From the NCBI RefSeq assembly GCF_009711345.1, contig NZ_SMMA01000064.1, positions 297,555 to 361,554 on the forward strand: a stretch of 64,000 nucleotides of DNA, given 5' to 3'. The notes beneath the pieces are model-generated. The model saw only the letters and a program-made list of their open reading frames with translations, made no database searches and was not told the DNA's origin. Of the stretch, positions 1 to 9,069 are shown in pieces (the first letter of the stretch is position 1; the number at the start of each line of letters is the position of its first letter). Origin of the DNA: Pseudovibrio flavus (GTDB taxonomy: Bacteria; Pseudomonadota; Alphaproteobacteria; Rhizobiales; Stappiaceae). Both the position numbers and the translations under genes were made by a program.

Positions 1-273
1 GGCACTCATGAGCCCTAAGGCTATTGGGAGATCGTAATGCGACCCTTCCTTTGGCAGATCGGCGGGAGCAAGATTAATCGTAACGCGCTTGGCAGGCAGA
101 GCGAGGCCGGAAGATAGGAGCGCTGAGCGCACCCTCTCCCTGCTTTCAGCAACAGCTTTGCTAGGAAGCCCCACGATGGAAAACTGCACAGAACCAGGTC
201 CAATTTGGACCTGTACATCAACGGGTACCGCATCAATGCCTTGAAAGGCGACTGTGGTAATCCGAGAAAACAT
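1..273 (-). CDS. YifB/ComM family Mg-chelatase-like AAA protein, N-terminal 91 codons (partial)
   Basis: Reading the minus strand from ATG at 273 gives an open frame running off the left edge. It begins MFSRITTVAFQGIDAVPV and contains VGLPSKAVAESRERVRSAL and LPKEGSHYDLPIALGLM. These are the conserved N-terminal blocks of the YifB/ComM family (ChlI-like domain), about 510 residues when complete; ComM helps integrate transformed DNA by branch migration in some species. A purine-rich GGGGAGG lies just upstream of the ATG. It is downstream of and co-oriented with gshB, but a terminator separates them. The AAA core lies outside the window, so catalytic integrity cannot be judged. Confidence 0.85.
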   Translation of the reverse strand, partial: MFSRITTVAFQGIDAVPVDVQVQIGPGSVQFSIVGLPSKAVAESRERVRSALLSSGLALPAKRVTINLAPADLPKEGSHYDLPIALGLMSA

Positions 274-393
274 TTAGCCCTCCCCAACGGCCATCTCACT
301 ATCCTTGATGGCAAGTTTAGGTCCTCGGTAGGCCTGTTGGGCAGCCGCATAAACTGCGGGCACATCTACTGCCTAAAGGGGATTGAGGAGTTA

Positions 394-433
394 AACAAAA
401 AAAGCCGCCCTTTGCGCAGGCAACGGGCGGCTT
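394..433 (-). terminator. Rho-independent terminator of gshB
   Basis: A perfect 9-bp stem (402-410 pairs with 425-433, AAGCCGCCC/GGGCGGCTT) is followed on the minus strand by a T-rich run (A-rich 394-403 on the plus strand). It sits 24 bases beyond the gshB stop codon. Confidence 0.8.
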
Positions 434-456
434 GAATTTTGGAATTTTGAGGTCGG

Positions 457-1407
457 TTAGTTTGCAGCGCGGCGCTTTTCTTCCAGCACATTCCAGACGG
501 TCGCAGCAACATCAGGGCCGCCGAGCCTTTGAATGGCGCGGATACCAGTTGGCGCTGTGACGTTGATCTCGGTCAGATAACCGTCAATCACGTCGATACC
601 CACCAGAATAAGCCCCTTTTCTTTCAAGGAAGGGCCAAGGCGTGCGCAAATTTCGCGCTCGCGTTCTGTAAGATCGCTGTCTTTTGGCGAGCCGCCTCTA
701 ACCATGTTTGAGCGAAGATCACCTTCGGCCGGAACGCGGTTCACAGCACCGGCAAACTCTCCATCAACAAGCAGAATACGCTTGTCGCCATGCTTTACAT
801 TCGGCAGGAACTCCTGAATGACCCAAGGTTCGCGGAAAGTCACGGAGAAAAAGTCGTAAAGAGAACCGTAGTTAAGGTCGTCCTTGGTGACACGGAACAC
901 CGCAGCACCGCCGTGACCAAACAACGGCTTCATAACGATATCGCCGTACTGCTCGCGGAAGAGGTCAATCTCGCTTTTGCTATGAGTGATGAGCGTTGCA
1001 GGCATTAGATCTGCAAACTCGGTCACAAACAGCTTTTCTGGAGCGTTGCGCACGTGAACAGGGTCGTTCACCACCAAGGTTTTCGGATGGATTTTTTGAA
1101 GAAGGTGGGTCGCAGCGATGTAGGCAAGATCAAACGGCGGATCCTGACGCATGAGCACGATATCCATATCGCTCATGTCAACGCGAACTGGCTCGCCAAA
1201 GGAGTAATGGTTACCCGGTTCATCGCGTACCGTGACTGGTTCTACAACACACATAACCTTGTCGCCCCACAGCGCCAAACGGTCCGGTGTGTAATGAAAA
1301 AGTTCGTGTCCGCGTGCTTGCGCTTCCAGCATCAGTGCAAAAGCACTGTCGCCAGCGATATTGATGGTCGAGATATGATCCATTTGAACAGCGACACGAA
1401 GGGACAT
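457..1407 (-). CDS. gshB: Glutathione synthetase
   Basis: ATP-grasp ligase that joins gamma-glutamylcysteine and glycine, the second step of cytosolic glutathione synthesis. The start at 1407 ([12 protein letters not shown]) gives 316 residues, the normal GshB length, and has GGAG about nine bases upstream; a longer in-frame ATG at 1464 would add 19 atypical residues. Visible family motifs are [12 protein letters not shown], the ATP-grasp stretch [17 protein letters not shown], the glycine/ATP region [14 protein letters not shown], and the metal-binding C-terminal [19 protein letters not shown]. It is a separate transcription unit from yraN-rsmI, with a clear terminator downstream. Confidence 0.96.
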   Translation of the reverse strand: MSLRVAVQMDHISTINIAGDSAFALMLEAQARGHELFHYTPDRLALWGDKVMCVVEPVTVRDEPGNHYSFGEPVRVDMSDMDIVLMRQDPPFDLAYIAATHLLQKIHPKTLVVNDPVHVRNAPEKLFVTEFADLMPATLITHSKSEIDLFREQYGDIVMKPLFGHGGAAVFRVTKDDLNYGSLYDFFSVTFREPWVIQEFLPNVKHGDKRILLVDGEFAGAVNRVPAEGDLRSNMVRGGSPKDSDLTEREREICARLGPSLKEKGLILVGIDVIDGYLTEINVTAPTGIRAIQRLGGPDVAATVWNVLEEKRRAAN

Positions 1408-1519
1408 CACAAACTCCATTTGTGGCTTCGGACAAAGCGAAGCATCGGCAATTAGCACATGCACATATGAGCCCGCCTAGGCGGTTTGTCCATGGCACTA
1501 TAAAAAAATCTTCGTGAGG

Positions 1520-1936
1520 CTAAAGAAAGTCGCTTTGAAAAAAGTTGGGCAGGTGCTCTGGGCGCAGCGCGTTATCAAGCACCATCGCATCAAAGCGCAA
1601 GGTCAGTTTGTTAAAGTCTTCCAGCGCATCACCGTTGCTGGCTACCCAATGACGGGCAGCATTTGCAATGCGGGTTTGATTGCGCTGAGAAATAGCTTCG
1701 ATGGCGAGATCACGGGTTTTGCGGGCTTTGACCTCGATAAAGGCAAGACATGCGCCGCGGCGGGCAATGATGTCGATTTCACCGCCCTTTGCCTTGTAAC
1801 GGGTCTCTAAAATGCGCCAGTAATTGCGGCGAAGGTAGGCTGCACAGCACTGCTCTGCCATCAAGCCTTTGTGGTAGGCCTGCTTGCGCGCCAGTGTCGT
1901 GTGCCTGAGGGTACTGTGCCAGTTAGTCCTCGGCAT
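1520..1936 (-). CDS. yraN: YraN/UPF0102 family endonuclease-like protein
   Basis: Small protein of 138 residues from ATG 1936 (MPRTNWHST), or 146 from an upstream ATG at 1960. The signature GGEIDIIARRGACLAFIEVKARK is the UPF0102 form of the PD-(D/E)XK nuclease fold: the Asp in EIDII and the E-V-K triplet are the predicted metal ligands. It overlaps the end of rsmI by 14 bases, a gene pair seen in many proteobacteria, so translation is probably coupled. The cellular role is not settled; Holliday-junction-like nuclease activity is a fold-based inference. Confidence 0.9.
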   Translation of the reverse strand: MPRTNWHSTLRHTTLARKQAYHKGLMAEQCCAAYLRRNYWRILETRYKAKGGEIDIIARRGACLAFIEVKARKTRDLAIEAISQRNQTRIANAARHWVASNGDALEDFNKLTLRFDAMVLDNALRPEHLPNFFQSDFL

Positions 1937-2852
1937 CTCCAGAGTGAGAGAATTCAGCATCCTGCTTTAGCTCCAAAGCCCGTGCATAGATCAGTTTTCT
2001 GTCACCGCCCGTCAGCTTTGCAACATGTTTTGCAGCAGCGCTTACAGGCATTGTTTGCAGGGATTCTCGCAGAAGTGCACTGATATCAAGCGTTTCACTT
2101 GCCCGCTTTTCCCCCGGCGCGATCATTATAACCAATTCGCCCTTCACCGTGTTCTCCGAAAACAAAGAGGCAAGTTCCCGGAGGGTGCCGCGCTTGAATT
2201 CCTCAAATTTCTTGGTGAGTTCGCGGGCAACAACAGCTTCCCTGTCTGGGCCCAGAATTTGCGCCATATCGCCAAGGCTAGAGCCAACGCGGTGCGGGCT
2301 TTCATAAAGAACAAGAGTGCCAGCCTGTTCGCTTAGCTCTTCCAATCTTTTACGCCGTGCGCCGCTTTTGTGTGGCAAAAACCCGGCAAACACCACCATA
2401 TCGGAAGGAAGGCCAGAAGCCACAATGCCGGTGAGCATGGCAGATGCGCCCGGTATCGGAACAACTTTGTGACCAGCTTCCAAAAGAGCGCGCACAAGCT
2501 GGTAGCCCGGATCTGAAATGAGAGGCGTGCCCGCGTCAGAAACCAGCGAGACGATTTTGCCTTCTGCAAGCGCTGCCTCAATACGCGGGCGCTGCCGTTC
2601 GCCGTTGTGTTCATGATACGGGATCATCTGAGTTCGGATGCCGAAGCGGTGCAAAAGACCGCCCGTCACGCGGGTGTCTTCGCAGGCAATCAAATCGCTT
2701 GCCGCTAGAGTTTCGAGCGCGCGGATGGTGATATCACCCAAGTTTCCGATGGGCGTGGAGACGATGTAAAACCCCGCTTCGATCGGCTTTGCCTCAAAAG
2801 TGGTGGCGCCAATCGAGTAGTTGGTGTGACCTTTTTCGTGTGGGGCTTGCAT
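1923..2852 (-). CDS. rsmI: 16S rRNA (cytidine1402-2'-O)-methyltransferase
   Basis: SAM-dependent tetrapyrrole-methylase-fold enzyme that 2'-O-methylates C1402 in the 16S rRNA decoding centre. Motifs are GFYIVSTPIGNLGDITIRAL near residue 27, ACEDTRVTGGLL, the loop VSDAGTPLISDPGYQLVR, and PIPGASAMLTGIVASGLP; YESPHRV is also typical. The C-terminal tail (AAKHVAKLTGGDRKLIYARALEL) is the small helical domain of RsmI. Length 309 is typical. It starts divergently from the LppC-type lipoprotein gene across a 222-bp promoter gap and is co-transcribed with yraN. Confidence 0.95.
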   Translation of the reverse strand: MQAPHEKGHTNYSIGATTFEAKPIEAGFYIVSTPIGNLGDITIRALETLAASDLIACEDTRVTGGLLHRFGIRTQMIPYHEHNGERQRPRIEAALAEGKIVSLVSDAGTPLISDPGYQLVRALLEAGHKVVPIPGASAMLTGIVASGLPSDMVVFAGFLPHKSGARRKRLEELSEQAGTLVLYESPHRVGSSLGDMAQILGPDREAVVARELTKKFEEFKRGTLRELASLFSENTVKGELVIMIAPGEKRASETLDISALLRESLQTMPVSAAAKHVAKLTGGDRKLIYARALELKQDAEFSHSGDAED

Positions 2853-3074
2853 TGCTCTCTCTTTCTTGAACGCGCTCGGGTTTTACACAAGCGTAGGCGC
2901 AGATTTAACGAACTCCGGCCTTTCCCGCCAGATTTGAGAGGCAATTTTTGTGCAGGAACCGCAAAAAATATAAGAAAGCGATAGAGTAAGCGCTGTAATC
3001 ACGGTTAATGATCTATAACAATAATAGGTGTGGGGCCTCGAACCGCTGCACAGGCTGAAGAAACTAAGGACATT

Positions 3075-4307
3075 ATGGTGAAAGACAATCGGGCGAAGAC
3101 GAGACGTATCTTCAAGCACCTTTCTACCACGCTGGTTGTCGGCGCGGCGCTCGCTCTTGCCGGCTGTATGAATTCCACAAGCTCGTACTATCCGGGTTCT
3201 TATCCGGGCGGCTTTAACGGCTACCCGCAGCAGGGTCAAACCCAGCAGCCAACAGGTCAGACCATTGGCAATGGTTCTGTAAAGGTTGCACTATTGCTGC
3301 CGTTTTCCGGTGAAGGTGCAAGTGCTGCATCTGTAGCGACACTGTTTCAGAACTCTGCGCAGATGGCTCTTTCGGACTTTCCGGGTGCTGACCTTCAGAT
3401 TCTCGTGAAGGACACCGCAGGCACTGCTGATGGTGCTCGTGTTGCTGCTGAAACCGCTGTGCAGGAAGGTGCGGAGCTGGTGATCGGCCCTGTTTTTGCT
3501 GATGCTGTGCGCGGTGCAAGCCAGGTTACCCGCCGTTCTGGCGTGCCAATGGTTGCGTTTTCAACGGACGTGAACGTGGCTGACCAAGGCACCTACTTGC
3601 TAAGCTACCTGCCACAATCCGACGTGAACCGCGTTGTAAGCTATGCGATTGAACAAGAGCGTCAGTCCTTCTCCGCTTTGCTGCCGGATAATTCCTACGG
3701 CGCAGTTGTTGAAGCCACCTTCCGTCAGGCAGTCGGTAATGCCGGTGGACGTGTGGTCGCCATTGAGCGGTACACCCCGGGCAATGCGGAAAGCATCCGC
3801 GAAAAGGTGATGAGCCTCAGCCGTTCTGTCTCTCAGGTTGATACGCTTTACATCCCTGAGGGCGGTGCGGTCCCATCCTACGCCATGCAGGTGATGACAG
3901 AAATCGGCGCAAATGTCGGTGAAGTTAAGCTGATCGGCAGCGGCCTTTGGAATACTCCTGAAGTGCTGAGTTCGCCTTTCCTTGTTGGCGCTTGGTTCCC
4001 GGGTCCTGATAACCGCAGCTTCGACCAGTTTGCAGAGCGCTACGCTCAGACTTATGGCAGCAAACCAGCGCGCAACGCTTCTCTTGCCTATGATGCGACA
4101 ATCCTTGCTGCAGGACTTGTAAAGTCCGCAGGTCCTGATCGCTTCTCAGAGCGCATCCTGACCAACCGCGACGGTTTCCTTGGTATCGACGGTGTGTTCC
4201 GTTTCAACCGCTATGGTCACAGTGACCGCGGCTTGGCCATTTACACGCCAAAGGGACATGGGGAAGTTGAAGTGTTGGCTGCTGCGCCGCGCTCCTTTGC
4301 CCTTTAA
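3075..4307 (+). CDS. LppC/LpoA-like penicillin-binding-protein activator lipoprotein
   Basis: 410-residue exported protein. The start at 3075 (MVKDNRAKTRR) has AAGGA upstream; a basic n-region, a hydrophobic stretch and the lipobox LAGC follow, so it should be a lipoprotein. A Gly/Pro/Gln/Tyr-rich linker (about residues 35-65) precedes a periplasmic-binding-protein-like domain beginning VKVALLLPFSGEGASAASVA. This is the arrangement of the alphaproteobacterial LppC / branched-chain amino-acid-binding-like family (COG3107 side). In gammaproteobacteria the relative LpoA activates PBP1A; the same job here is inferred. A strong terminator follows. Confidence 0.85.
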   Translation: MVKDNRAKTRRIFKHLSTTLVVGAALALAGCMNSTSSYYPGSYPGGFNGYPQQGQTQQPTGQTIGNGSVKVALLLPFSGEGASAASVATLFQNSAQMALSDFPGADLQILVKDTAGTADGARVAAETAVQEGAELVIGPVFADAVRGASQVTRRSGVPMVAFSTDVNVADQGTYLLSYLPQSDVNRVVSYAIEQERQSFSALLPDNSYGAVVEATFRQAVGNAGGRVVAIERYTPGNAESIREKVMSLSRSVSQVDTLYIPEGGAVPSYAMQVMTEIGANVGEVKLIGSGLWNTPEVLSSPFLVGAWFPGPDNRSFDQFAERYAQTYGSKPARNASLAYDATILAAGLVKSAGPDRFSERILTNRDGFLGIDGVFRFNRYGHSDRGLAIYTPKGHGEVEVLAAAPRSFAL

Positions 4308-4332
4308 CCAAGCGGCTCCTTAAGTTTGTGAA

Positions 4333-4364
4333 AGCCCGGTCTGATCATCAGGCCGGGCTTTTTC
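4333..4364 (+). terminator. Rho-independent terminator after the LppC-type gene
   Basis: The stem AGCCCGGTCTGA / TCAGGCCGGGCT (one bulge) with a short TCA loop is followed by TTTTT, about 25 bases past the stop codon at 4307. Confidence 0.85.
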
Positions 4365-4442
4365 GTGCAATATCCCTGATGATTTTTCTTTTCTAAGGGG
4401 TTAGAAAGACGGCAAACACGGTGCGGGGATACGGAGAAACTG

Positions 4443-5651
4443 ATGCTGTCCAACAAGCGCATTCTACTCATCATCACTGGCGGAATTGCCTGCTACAAAA
4501 CGCTGGATCTCATCCGTCGTTTAAAGGAGCGCGGCGCTCATGTTCGTGCGGTGATGACGAATGGTGCAACCCAGTTTGTAACCCCGCTTACAGTGGGTGC
4601 GCTAACTGGCGGCAAGGTGTTTACCGAACTGTTTGACCGCGAAGCCGAGCACGATGTTGGCCATATCCGCCTTTCCCGTGAAGCAGACCTTCTGGTTGTC
4701 GCGCCCGCAACGGCCAATATGATGGCCAAGATGGCCCATGGCCTTGCTGACGACCTTGCCTCTTGTGTGCTGCTTGCAACCGATAAGCCGGTGCTAATCG
4801 CTCCTGCCATGAACTCCCGCATGTGGTCTCACCCAGCTACGCAGCGCAATCTTGCGCAGCTCGCTTCTGACGGTATCAACTTTGTTGGGCCTAACGCCGG
4901 TGAAATGGCGGAAAGCGGCGAGGCTGGTTTTGGACGCATGTCCGAACCTATGGAAATTCTTGCAGCTATCGAAGCGTTGCTTACGCCGGTCAACAAGCCG
5001 CTTTCTGGAAAAACAGCAGTGGTGACATCTGGCCCAACCCATGAGCCGATCGATCCGGTACGCTATATCGCCAACCGTTCCTCCGGTAAGCAGGGCCACG
5101 CGATTGCACAGGCGCTGGCGGATGCTGGGGCATCTGTCACGCTGGTTTCAGGTCCTGTTACTATTCCTGACCCGAAGGGCGTGAATGTGGTGCATGTGGA
5201 ATCGGCACGGGATATGCAAAAGGCAGTTGAAGCAGCGCTTCCTGCTGATATTGCGGTGATGGCGGCAGCCGTTGCCGACTGGCGCACCTCCAACGAAGGT
5301 GGTCAGAAAATCAAGAAGGATGGTAGCGGCCTTCCTCCAGCACTCTCCCTTGTCGAGAACCCGGATATTCTATCCGGCGTTGGTAATCACGGCGAAAAAC
5401 GACCGGGTTTGGTGGTTGGTTTCGCAGCCGAAACGCAAAACCTTATCGATAACGCGACTGGTAAATTGAAGCGTAAAGGTGCCGACTGGATCGTTGCGAA
5501 CGATGTAAGCCCTGAGAACAACGTCATGGGCGGCGACAACAACACCGTCCGCATCGTTTCTCATGACGGCGTTGAAGACTGGCCGAAAATGGATAAGGGC
5601 GCAGTCGCTCAAAAGCTGGTCGAAAAGATCATCGACAAGGTCACCAGTTAA
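4443..5651 (+). CDS. coaBC: Bifunctional phosphopantothenoylcysteine decarboxylase / phosphopantothenate-cysteine ligase
   Basis: Two consecutive steps of coenzyme A synthesis in one 402-residue polypeptide. The N-terminal half is the FMN-dependent decarboxylase CoaC: ITGGIACYKTLDLIRRL, then the PAMNSRMW active-site motif near residue 121. The C-terminal half from about residue 190 is the ligase CoaB: TSGPTHEPIDPVRYIANRSSGK, then AAVADWR and a KIKKDG stretch. The start ATG at 4443 is preceded by GGAG. The end overlaps the stop of the convergent GMC oxidoreductase gene by four bases, so no terminator fits between them. Confidence 0.97.
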   Translation: MLSNKRILLIITGGIACYKTLDLIRRLKERGAHVRAVMTNGATQFVTPLTVGALTGGKVFTELFDREAEHDVGHIRLSREADLLVVAPATANMMAKMAHGLADDLASCVLLATDKPVLIAPAMNSRMWSHPATQRNLAQLASDGINFVGPNAGEMAESGEAGFGRMSEPMEILAAIEALLTPVNKPLSGKTAVVTSGPTHEPIDPVRYIANRSSGKQGHAIAQALADAGASVTLVSGPVTIPDPKGVNVVHVESARDMQKAVEAALPADIAVMAAAVADWRTSNEGGQKIKKDGSGLPPALSLVENPDILSGVGNHGEKRPGLVVGFAAETQNLIDNATGKLKRKGADWIVANDVSPENNVMGGDNNTVRIVSHDGVEDWPKMDKGAVAQKLVEKIIDKVTS

Positions 5652-7303
5652 GACGCGGCCGAGGCGCCAATAGCTTCATCTTTGCGTTCAAATGGCGCTT
5701 CATATTGGCGGCGGATCATGTCTGCCGCCTTCTCGGCGATCATTATCGCAGGCGCATTTGTATTGCCGGAAATGATCGTCGGCATGACCGATACATCAAC
5801 AACGCGCAGGCCCTCAAGCCCCCGCACTTTCAACTCGGCATCTACAACGCTCATCTCATCAGCACCCATTTTACAGGTGCCTGCCGGATGGTAGATCGTC
5901 TCCGCCCGTTGGCGAATAGCTGAGCGAACATCCTCTCTGCTCGTTCCCATGTGGTACAGCGGCTTGCCGCGATAGGCGTCAAACGGCGCGCTCTCTAGAA
6001 TTGCGCGGGTTTTCTCAACGCCGTCTGCCATAACCTCCATATCCTCAGGCTCACTCAGGTACCGCGGATCAATGCGCGGCGGAACGCGTGGGTCATTGGA
6101 ATAAAGGCCGATTTCACCTCGGGATTTGGGCCTTAGAACACATACATGACACCCAAAGCCGTAGCCCATGTGGAGTTTGCGGGCGTGATTATCGACGATT
6201 GCAATAACGAAGTGGTGCTGCAGGTCTGCCCGCCCGCCTGACTGGTTGGAATGGAAAAACGCACCAGCCTCGGAGGCTGGAGAAGCGATCATGCCGCTTC
6301 CATCCTCCCGCCACTGCATGGCTTCTTTCGCCAGTTGGATTGCGGGGCGAATGCCGATGCCGACCATATCCGTGTTATCGGAGCGGTACGATACCGTGTA
6401 GTCCAAATGATCTTGCAGGTTTTGCCCGACACCTTCCAGCTTGTGATGCACTGTGATGTCGTTGCGTCCCAGTTCCACCTCTGGGCCAATGCCGGACAGC
6501 ATCATGATATGCGGGCTCTGGATGGCTCCGGCGCTTAGGATCGTCTCCTTCTCCGCTTTGATAGTGTGCATGCGTCCCCTTTGGATGAAGGAGACACCAG
6601 TGACGCGGGTTTCCTCCATATTGAGTGCGATCACGCGGGCACCGGTTAAAACGGTGAGGTTGGGCCGGTCCATAACCGGATGGAGGTAGGCGGCGGCAGC
6701 CGAACAGCGCTCGCCTTTGCGGTGGTCGTGAAACTGGGTGACGTGGTAAAGGCCCGCGCCTTCCTGTGTTTCGCTGTTAAAGTCATCGTTTCTAGCAATG
6801 CCGTTCAAACCGGCTGCTTCAATAAAGGCCTCACTCAAAGCGCGAGGACTGCGCTGATCACTGACATGAAGTGGTCCGTGCCCGCCGTGAAGCGGCGAGC
6901 GGCCATGCTGGAACTGTTCGGACTTCAAAAAGTACGGCAGCACATCATCATAGGCCCAGCCGTCGCAGCCATTCTCTGCCCAGCTGTCGTAATCTTCCCT
7001 TTGGCCGCGCACATACAACATGGCGTTAATGGCACTTGAGCCGCCCAAGGCTTTGCCTCGCGGCTGGAAAAGGCGTCTGCCGTTCAAATGCTTTTGCGGA
7101 GCACTTTGGAAGGCCCAGTTGTTGAGCTTGAGAGGGCGGCCGGGAACGCAGGCGACAATGCCCAGAGGCGCGCGCACAACAACGGAGCGGCCCTCCCCGC
7201 CAGCTTCCAAAAGGCAAACTTTAACGTCAGGATTTTCAGAAAGACGGGCAGCCAGTACAGAACCGGCAGAACCTCCGCCAGCGATAATGAAGTCGTAGTG
7301 CAA
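5648..7303 (-). CDS. GMC-family FAD oxidoreductase (choline/alcohol dehydrogenase-like)
   Basis: Flavoenzyme of the glucose-methanol-choline family, about 551 residues. The dinucleotide motif FIIAGGGSAGSVLAARLSE is at the extreme N-terminus; the GMC signature GGSSAINAMLYVRGQREDYD and the C-terminal block with YHPAGTCKMG (catalytic His) and SGNTNAPAIMIAEKAADMI (catalytic Asn region) are intact. I prefer the TTG start at 7303, because GGGAGGGG lies seven bases upstream; an ATG at 7342 would add 13 residues. The substrate is unknown: choline, long-chain alcohols and polyethylene-glycol-type alcohols are all used by this family. No betaine-pathway genes are adjacent, so betA is not assigned. Confidence 0.88.
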   Translation of the reverse strand: MHYDFIIAGGGSAGSVLAARLSENPDVKVCLLEAGGEGRSVVVRAPLGIVACVPGRPLKLNNWAFQSAPQKHLNGRRLFQPRGKALGGSSAINAMLYVRGQREDYDSWAENGCDGWAYDDVLPYFLKSEQFQHGRSPLHGGHGPLHVSDQRSPRALSEAFIEAAGLNGIARNDDFNSETQEGAGLYHVTQFHDHRKGERCSAAAAYLHPVMDRPNLTVLTGARVIALNMEETRVTGVSFIQRGRMHTIKAEKETILSAGAIQSPHIMMLSGIGPEVELGRNDITVHHKLEGVGQNLQDHLDYTVSYRSDNTDMVGIGIRPAIQLAKEAMQWREDGSGMIASPASEAGAFFHSNQSGGRADLQHHFVIAIVDNHARKLHMGYGFGCHVCVLRPKSRGEIGLYSNDPRVPPRIDPRYLSEPEDMEVMADGVEKTRAILESAPFDAYRGKPLYHMGTSREDVRSAIRQRAETIYHPAGTCKMGADEMSVVDAELKVRGLEGLRVVDVSVMPTIISGNTNAPAIMIAEKAADMIRRQYEAPFERKDEAIGASAAS

Positions 7304-7438
7304 GGTATGCCCCTCCCTGCGGCTTGTTTGCCTGTGCAACATCTATTGCTGGAAGGCTACCGACAAGCAGGCGGGCGGACCACCCGTAATTATCTCTGGT
7401 GTCTAGGCTTTTGGTCGAAGTTTGAAGCTGGCGTGAAT

Positions 7439-7930
7439 TTAGCCAAGTCGCCGGTCAGGGTCGGAGATGTCTTGCAAACGGCGGGCCGCGCACTGGGCAA
7501 AGCGCAAGGTGACGGCTTTTCTGCGGGCAGCAGCCAGCTTATGTTCTGGCGCCTCTCTTATTATTTCGGCTCCGTAACTATCGCAGAGAATAAGCCCAGC
7601 CTCTTGCGGAAAGATATCCAGCGGAACCTCCGCAACCGTCGCGAAGTAGAGGCGGTCACAAAAATCGCGATAGGTTTCCCATTTGCTGTCTGCTCTAAAA
7701 TCGGCAACTGAAGATTTGATCTCGATAATCCAGAGGTCAGATTTTGGTCCAAGTGCGAGTAGATCGGCCCGACGCCCCGAGGCAAGCGTTACTTCGGGAA
7801 CGGAGCAGAAATCCAGACCACGGAGATAACGTTGGCAACCACGTTGGATTTTCAGCGCTGTTTCCGATTGGCGACCGTCAATGAGCGGGTCTTTCAGCTG
7901 CACGCGGTTCCTATCCGAAATAAAGGTCAT
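7439..7930 (-). CDS. mmcB: MmcB family DNA repair protein
   Basis: 163-residue protein of the MmcB family, known in Caulobacter as an SOS gene needed for mitomycin C resistance. The core GRRADLLAL...LWIIEIKSSVADFRADSKW has the Asp and the E-I-K of a PD-(D/E)XK nuclease fold, and DFCDRLYFAT is a family block. The start ATG at 7930 has AGGAG at a good distance. I did not find a clear GTTC-N7-GTTC LexA box in the short upstream gap. Its neighbours are unrelated. Confidence 0.88.
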   Translation of the reverse strand: MTFISDRNRVQLKDPLIDGRQSETALKIQRGCQRYLRGLDFCSVPEVTLASGRRADLLALGPKSDLWIIEIKSSVADFRADSKWETYRDFCDRLYFATVAEVPLDIFPQEAGLILCDSYGAEIIREAPEHKLAAARRKAVTLRFAQCAARRLQDISDPDRRLG

Positions 7931-7996
7931 CAGGTCTCCTCAGATCAGTACCTAGCCTAGCACGCCTGCGTCAGTGGCTGAACCCACGCCCAGCAC

Positions 7997-9052
7997 TCAG
8001 TGTCCAGAGGGCGTTTCAATGCCAAGCTTGGAAGCAAGCTCGGCCATGCGGTCATCAATCGGAAAGCGCTCCATGGTCTCGCTGAGGAGTTCAGTGGCCT
8101 GCGAGTGATGCCCTTCAGACATCAAGGTCTCGACAGCCAGCAGAGGGAACTTCTTGCGCCAGCGTTTTGGACAATTGGCAAGAACCGGATCATCAGTGAT
8201 CGCGGCATCCCATTTCTTCAATAAAGAGACAGCTCTCCCGGTTTCTCCAGATTGCGAGAGAAGTTCTGCTGCAAGCAATCCCGCTCCCGCGTTGTCCAAG
8301 GTGGCTAAAACTTCAAGGTCCACATCATCGCCTTGACCTGCTGATGCAAAAAGTGAAAGCCCCTCGTAAGAGCTGTCAAACGGCATCTGCTTCTCGTGGA
8401 GAAGCTCTCGGATATCTCGTGTGAAAGTTGTGATCAGCTTGCGGATAACATTGATCGTGTAGAGGTGGTCATGGCTAGCGTGTGATGAAGAAACCAAGAG
8501 AATTTCGATATTATTTCGGTTTCGTAATGAGTTTAAGGCGTTGAAACTATAGACATCGACCGCATCAAAAGCGCCAAAGATAATATGCACGGGATGATTT
8601 GGCGGACTTGCCTCCAAAAGAGCAGCTACTGATGGAGCAGTTCGCGCTGCAAGGCCTATATGCTCAAGGCTTTGGCTTTGCAGCAGACCAAGTGGAACCT
8701 CAGGTCCAAATGCATAGATTTCACCGTCCTGCCGCCGCAAGCCGGTAACAAGCGCACCGTAAGCACCCATTGAAGCACCGTAATAGATGATGCGGGTTGG
8801 GCTTGCTGCATGAATAGCGCCGTCGATGGCAGCATCAATGGCTGCTTCTTGGTTCATGTACCAGCCGTTTCCGACATGGTTTAGGAACAGGCAAGCGTGC
8901 TGTGTCTTTGCAAACAGTCGCTCAAGGCCAAATTTTCCGGAGGGGATTCGTGCTTGAGAAAACACGATGACAAGTGTGGTGGACTGACCCGCTGGTTTAA
9001 AGCGGGTCTCCAAGATCGTGTTTGGTGATGGCTCGTGCATCACGTCAGTCAT
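7997..9052 (-). CDS. Alpha/beta-hydrolase-fold protein with C-terminal helical (TPR-like) region
   Basis: 351 residues without a confident family name. The N-terminal half (to about residue 210) looks like an alpha/beta hydrolase: YYGASMGAYGAL is a G-x-S-x-G nucleophile elbow near residue 94, HIIFGAFDAVD could supply the acid, and SSHASHDHLYTINVI could supply the histidine. The rest is Leu/Ala-rich with repeated helix pairs (LLAAELLSQSGETGRAVSLL, ETLMSEGHHSQATELLSETM) resembling tetratricopeptide repeats. No signal peptide is visible, so it is probably cytosolic. It lies 17 bases downstream of the DEAD-box helicase on the same strand and may be co-transcribed. Confidence 0.6.
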   Translation of the reverse strand: MTDVMHEPSPNTILETRFKPAGQSTTLVIVFSQARIPSGKFGLERLFAKTQHACLFLNHVGNGWYMNQEAAIDAAIDGAIHAASPTRIIYYGASMGAYGALVTGLRRQDGEIYAFGPEVPLGLLQSQSLEHIGLAARTAPSVAALLEASPPNHPVHIIFGAFDAVDVYSFNALNSLRNRNNIEILLVSSSHASHDHLYTINVIRKLITTFTRDIRELLHEKQMPFDSSYEGLSLFASAGQGDDVDLEVLATLDNAGAGLLAAELLSQSGETGRAVSLLKKWDAAITDDPVLANCPKRWRKKFPLLAVETLMSEGHHSQATELLSETMERFPIDDRMAELASKLGIETPSGH

Positions 9053-9069
9053 GGTGAGCGATAACTCGC

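Noticed and set aside
21..435. Short frames on both strands at the left edge
   Set aside because: They conflict with the minus-strand YifB N-terminus (1-273), which has clear family motifs and a ribosome site.
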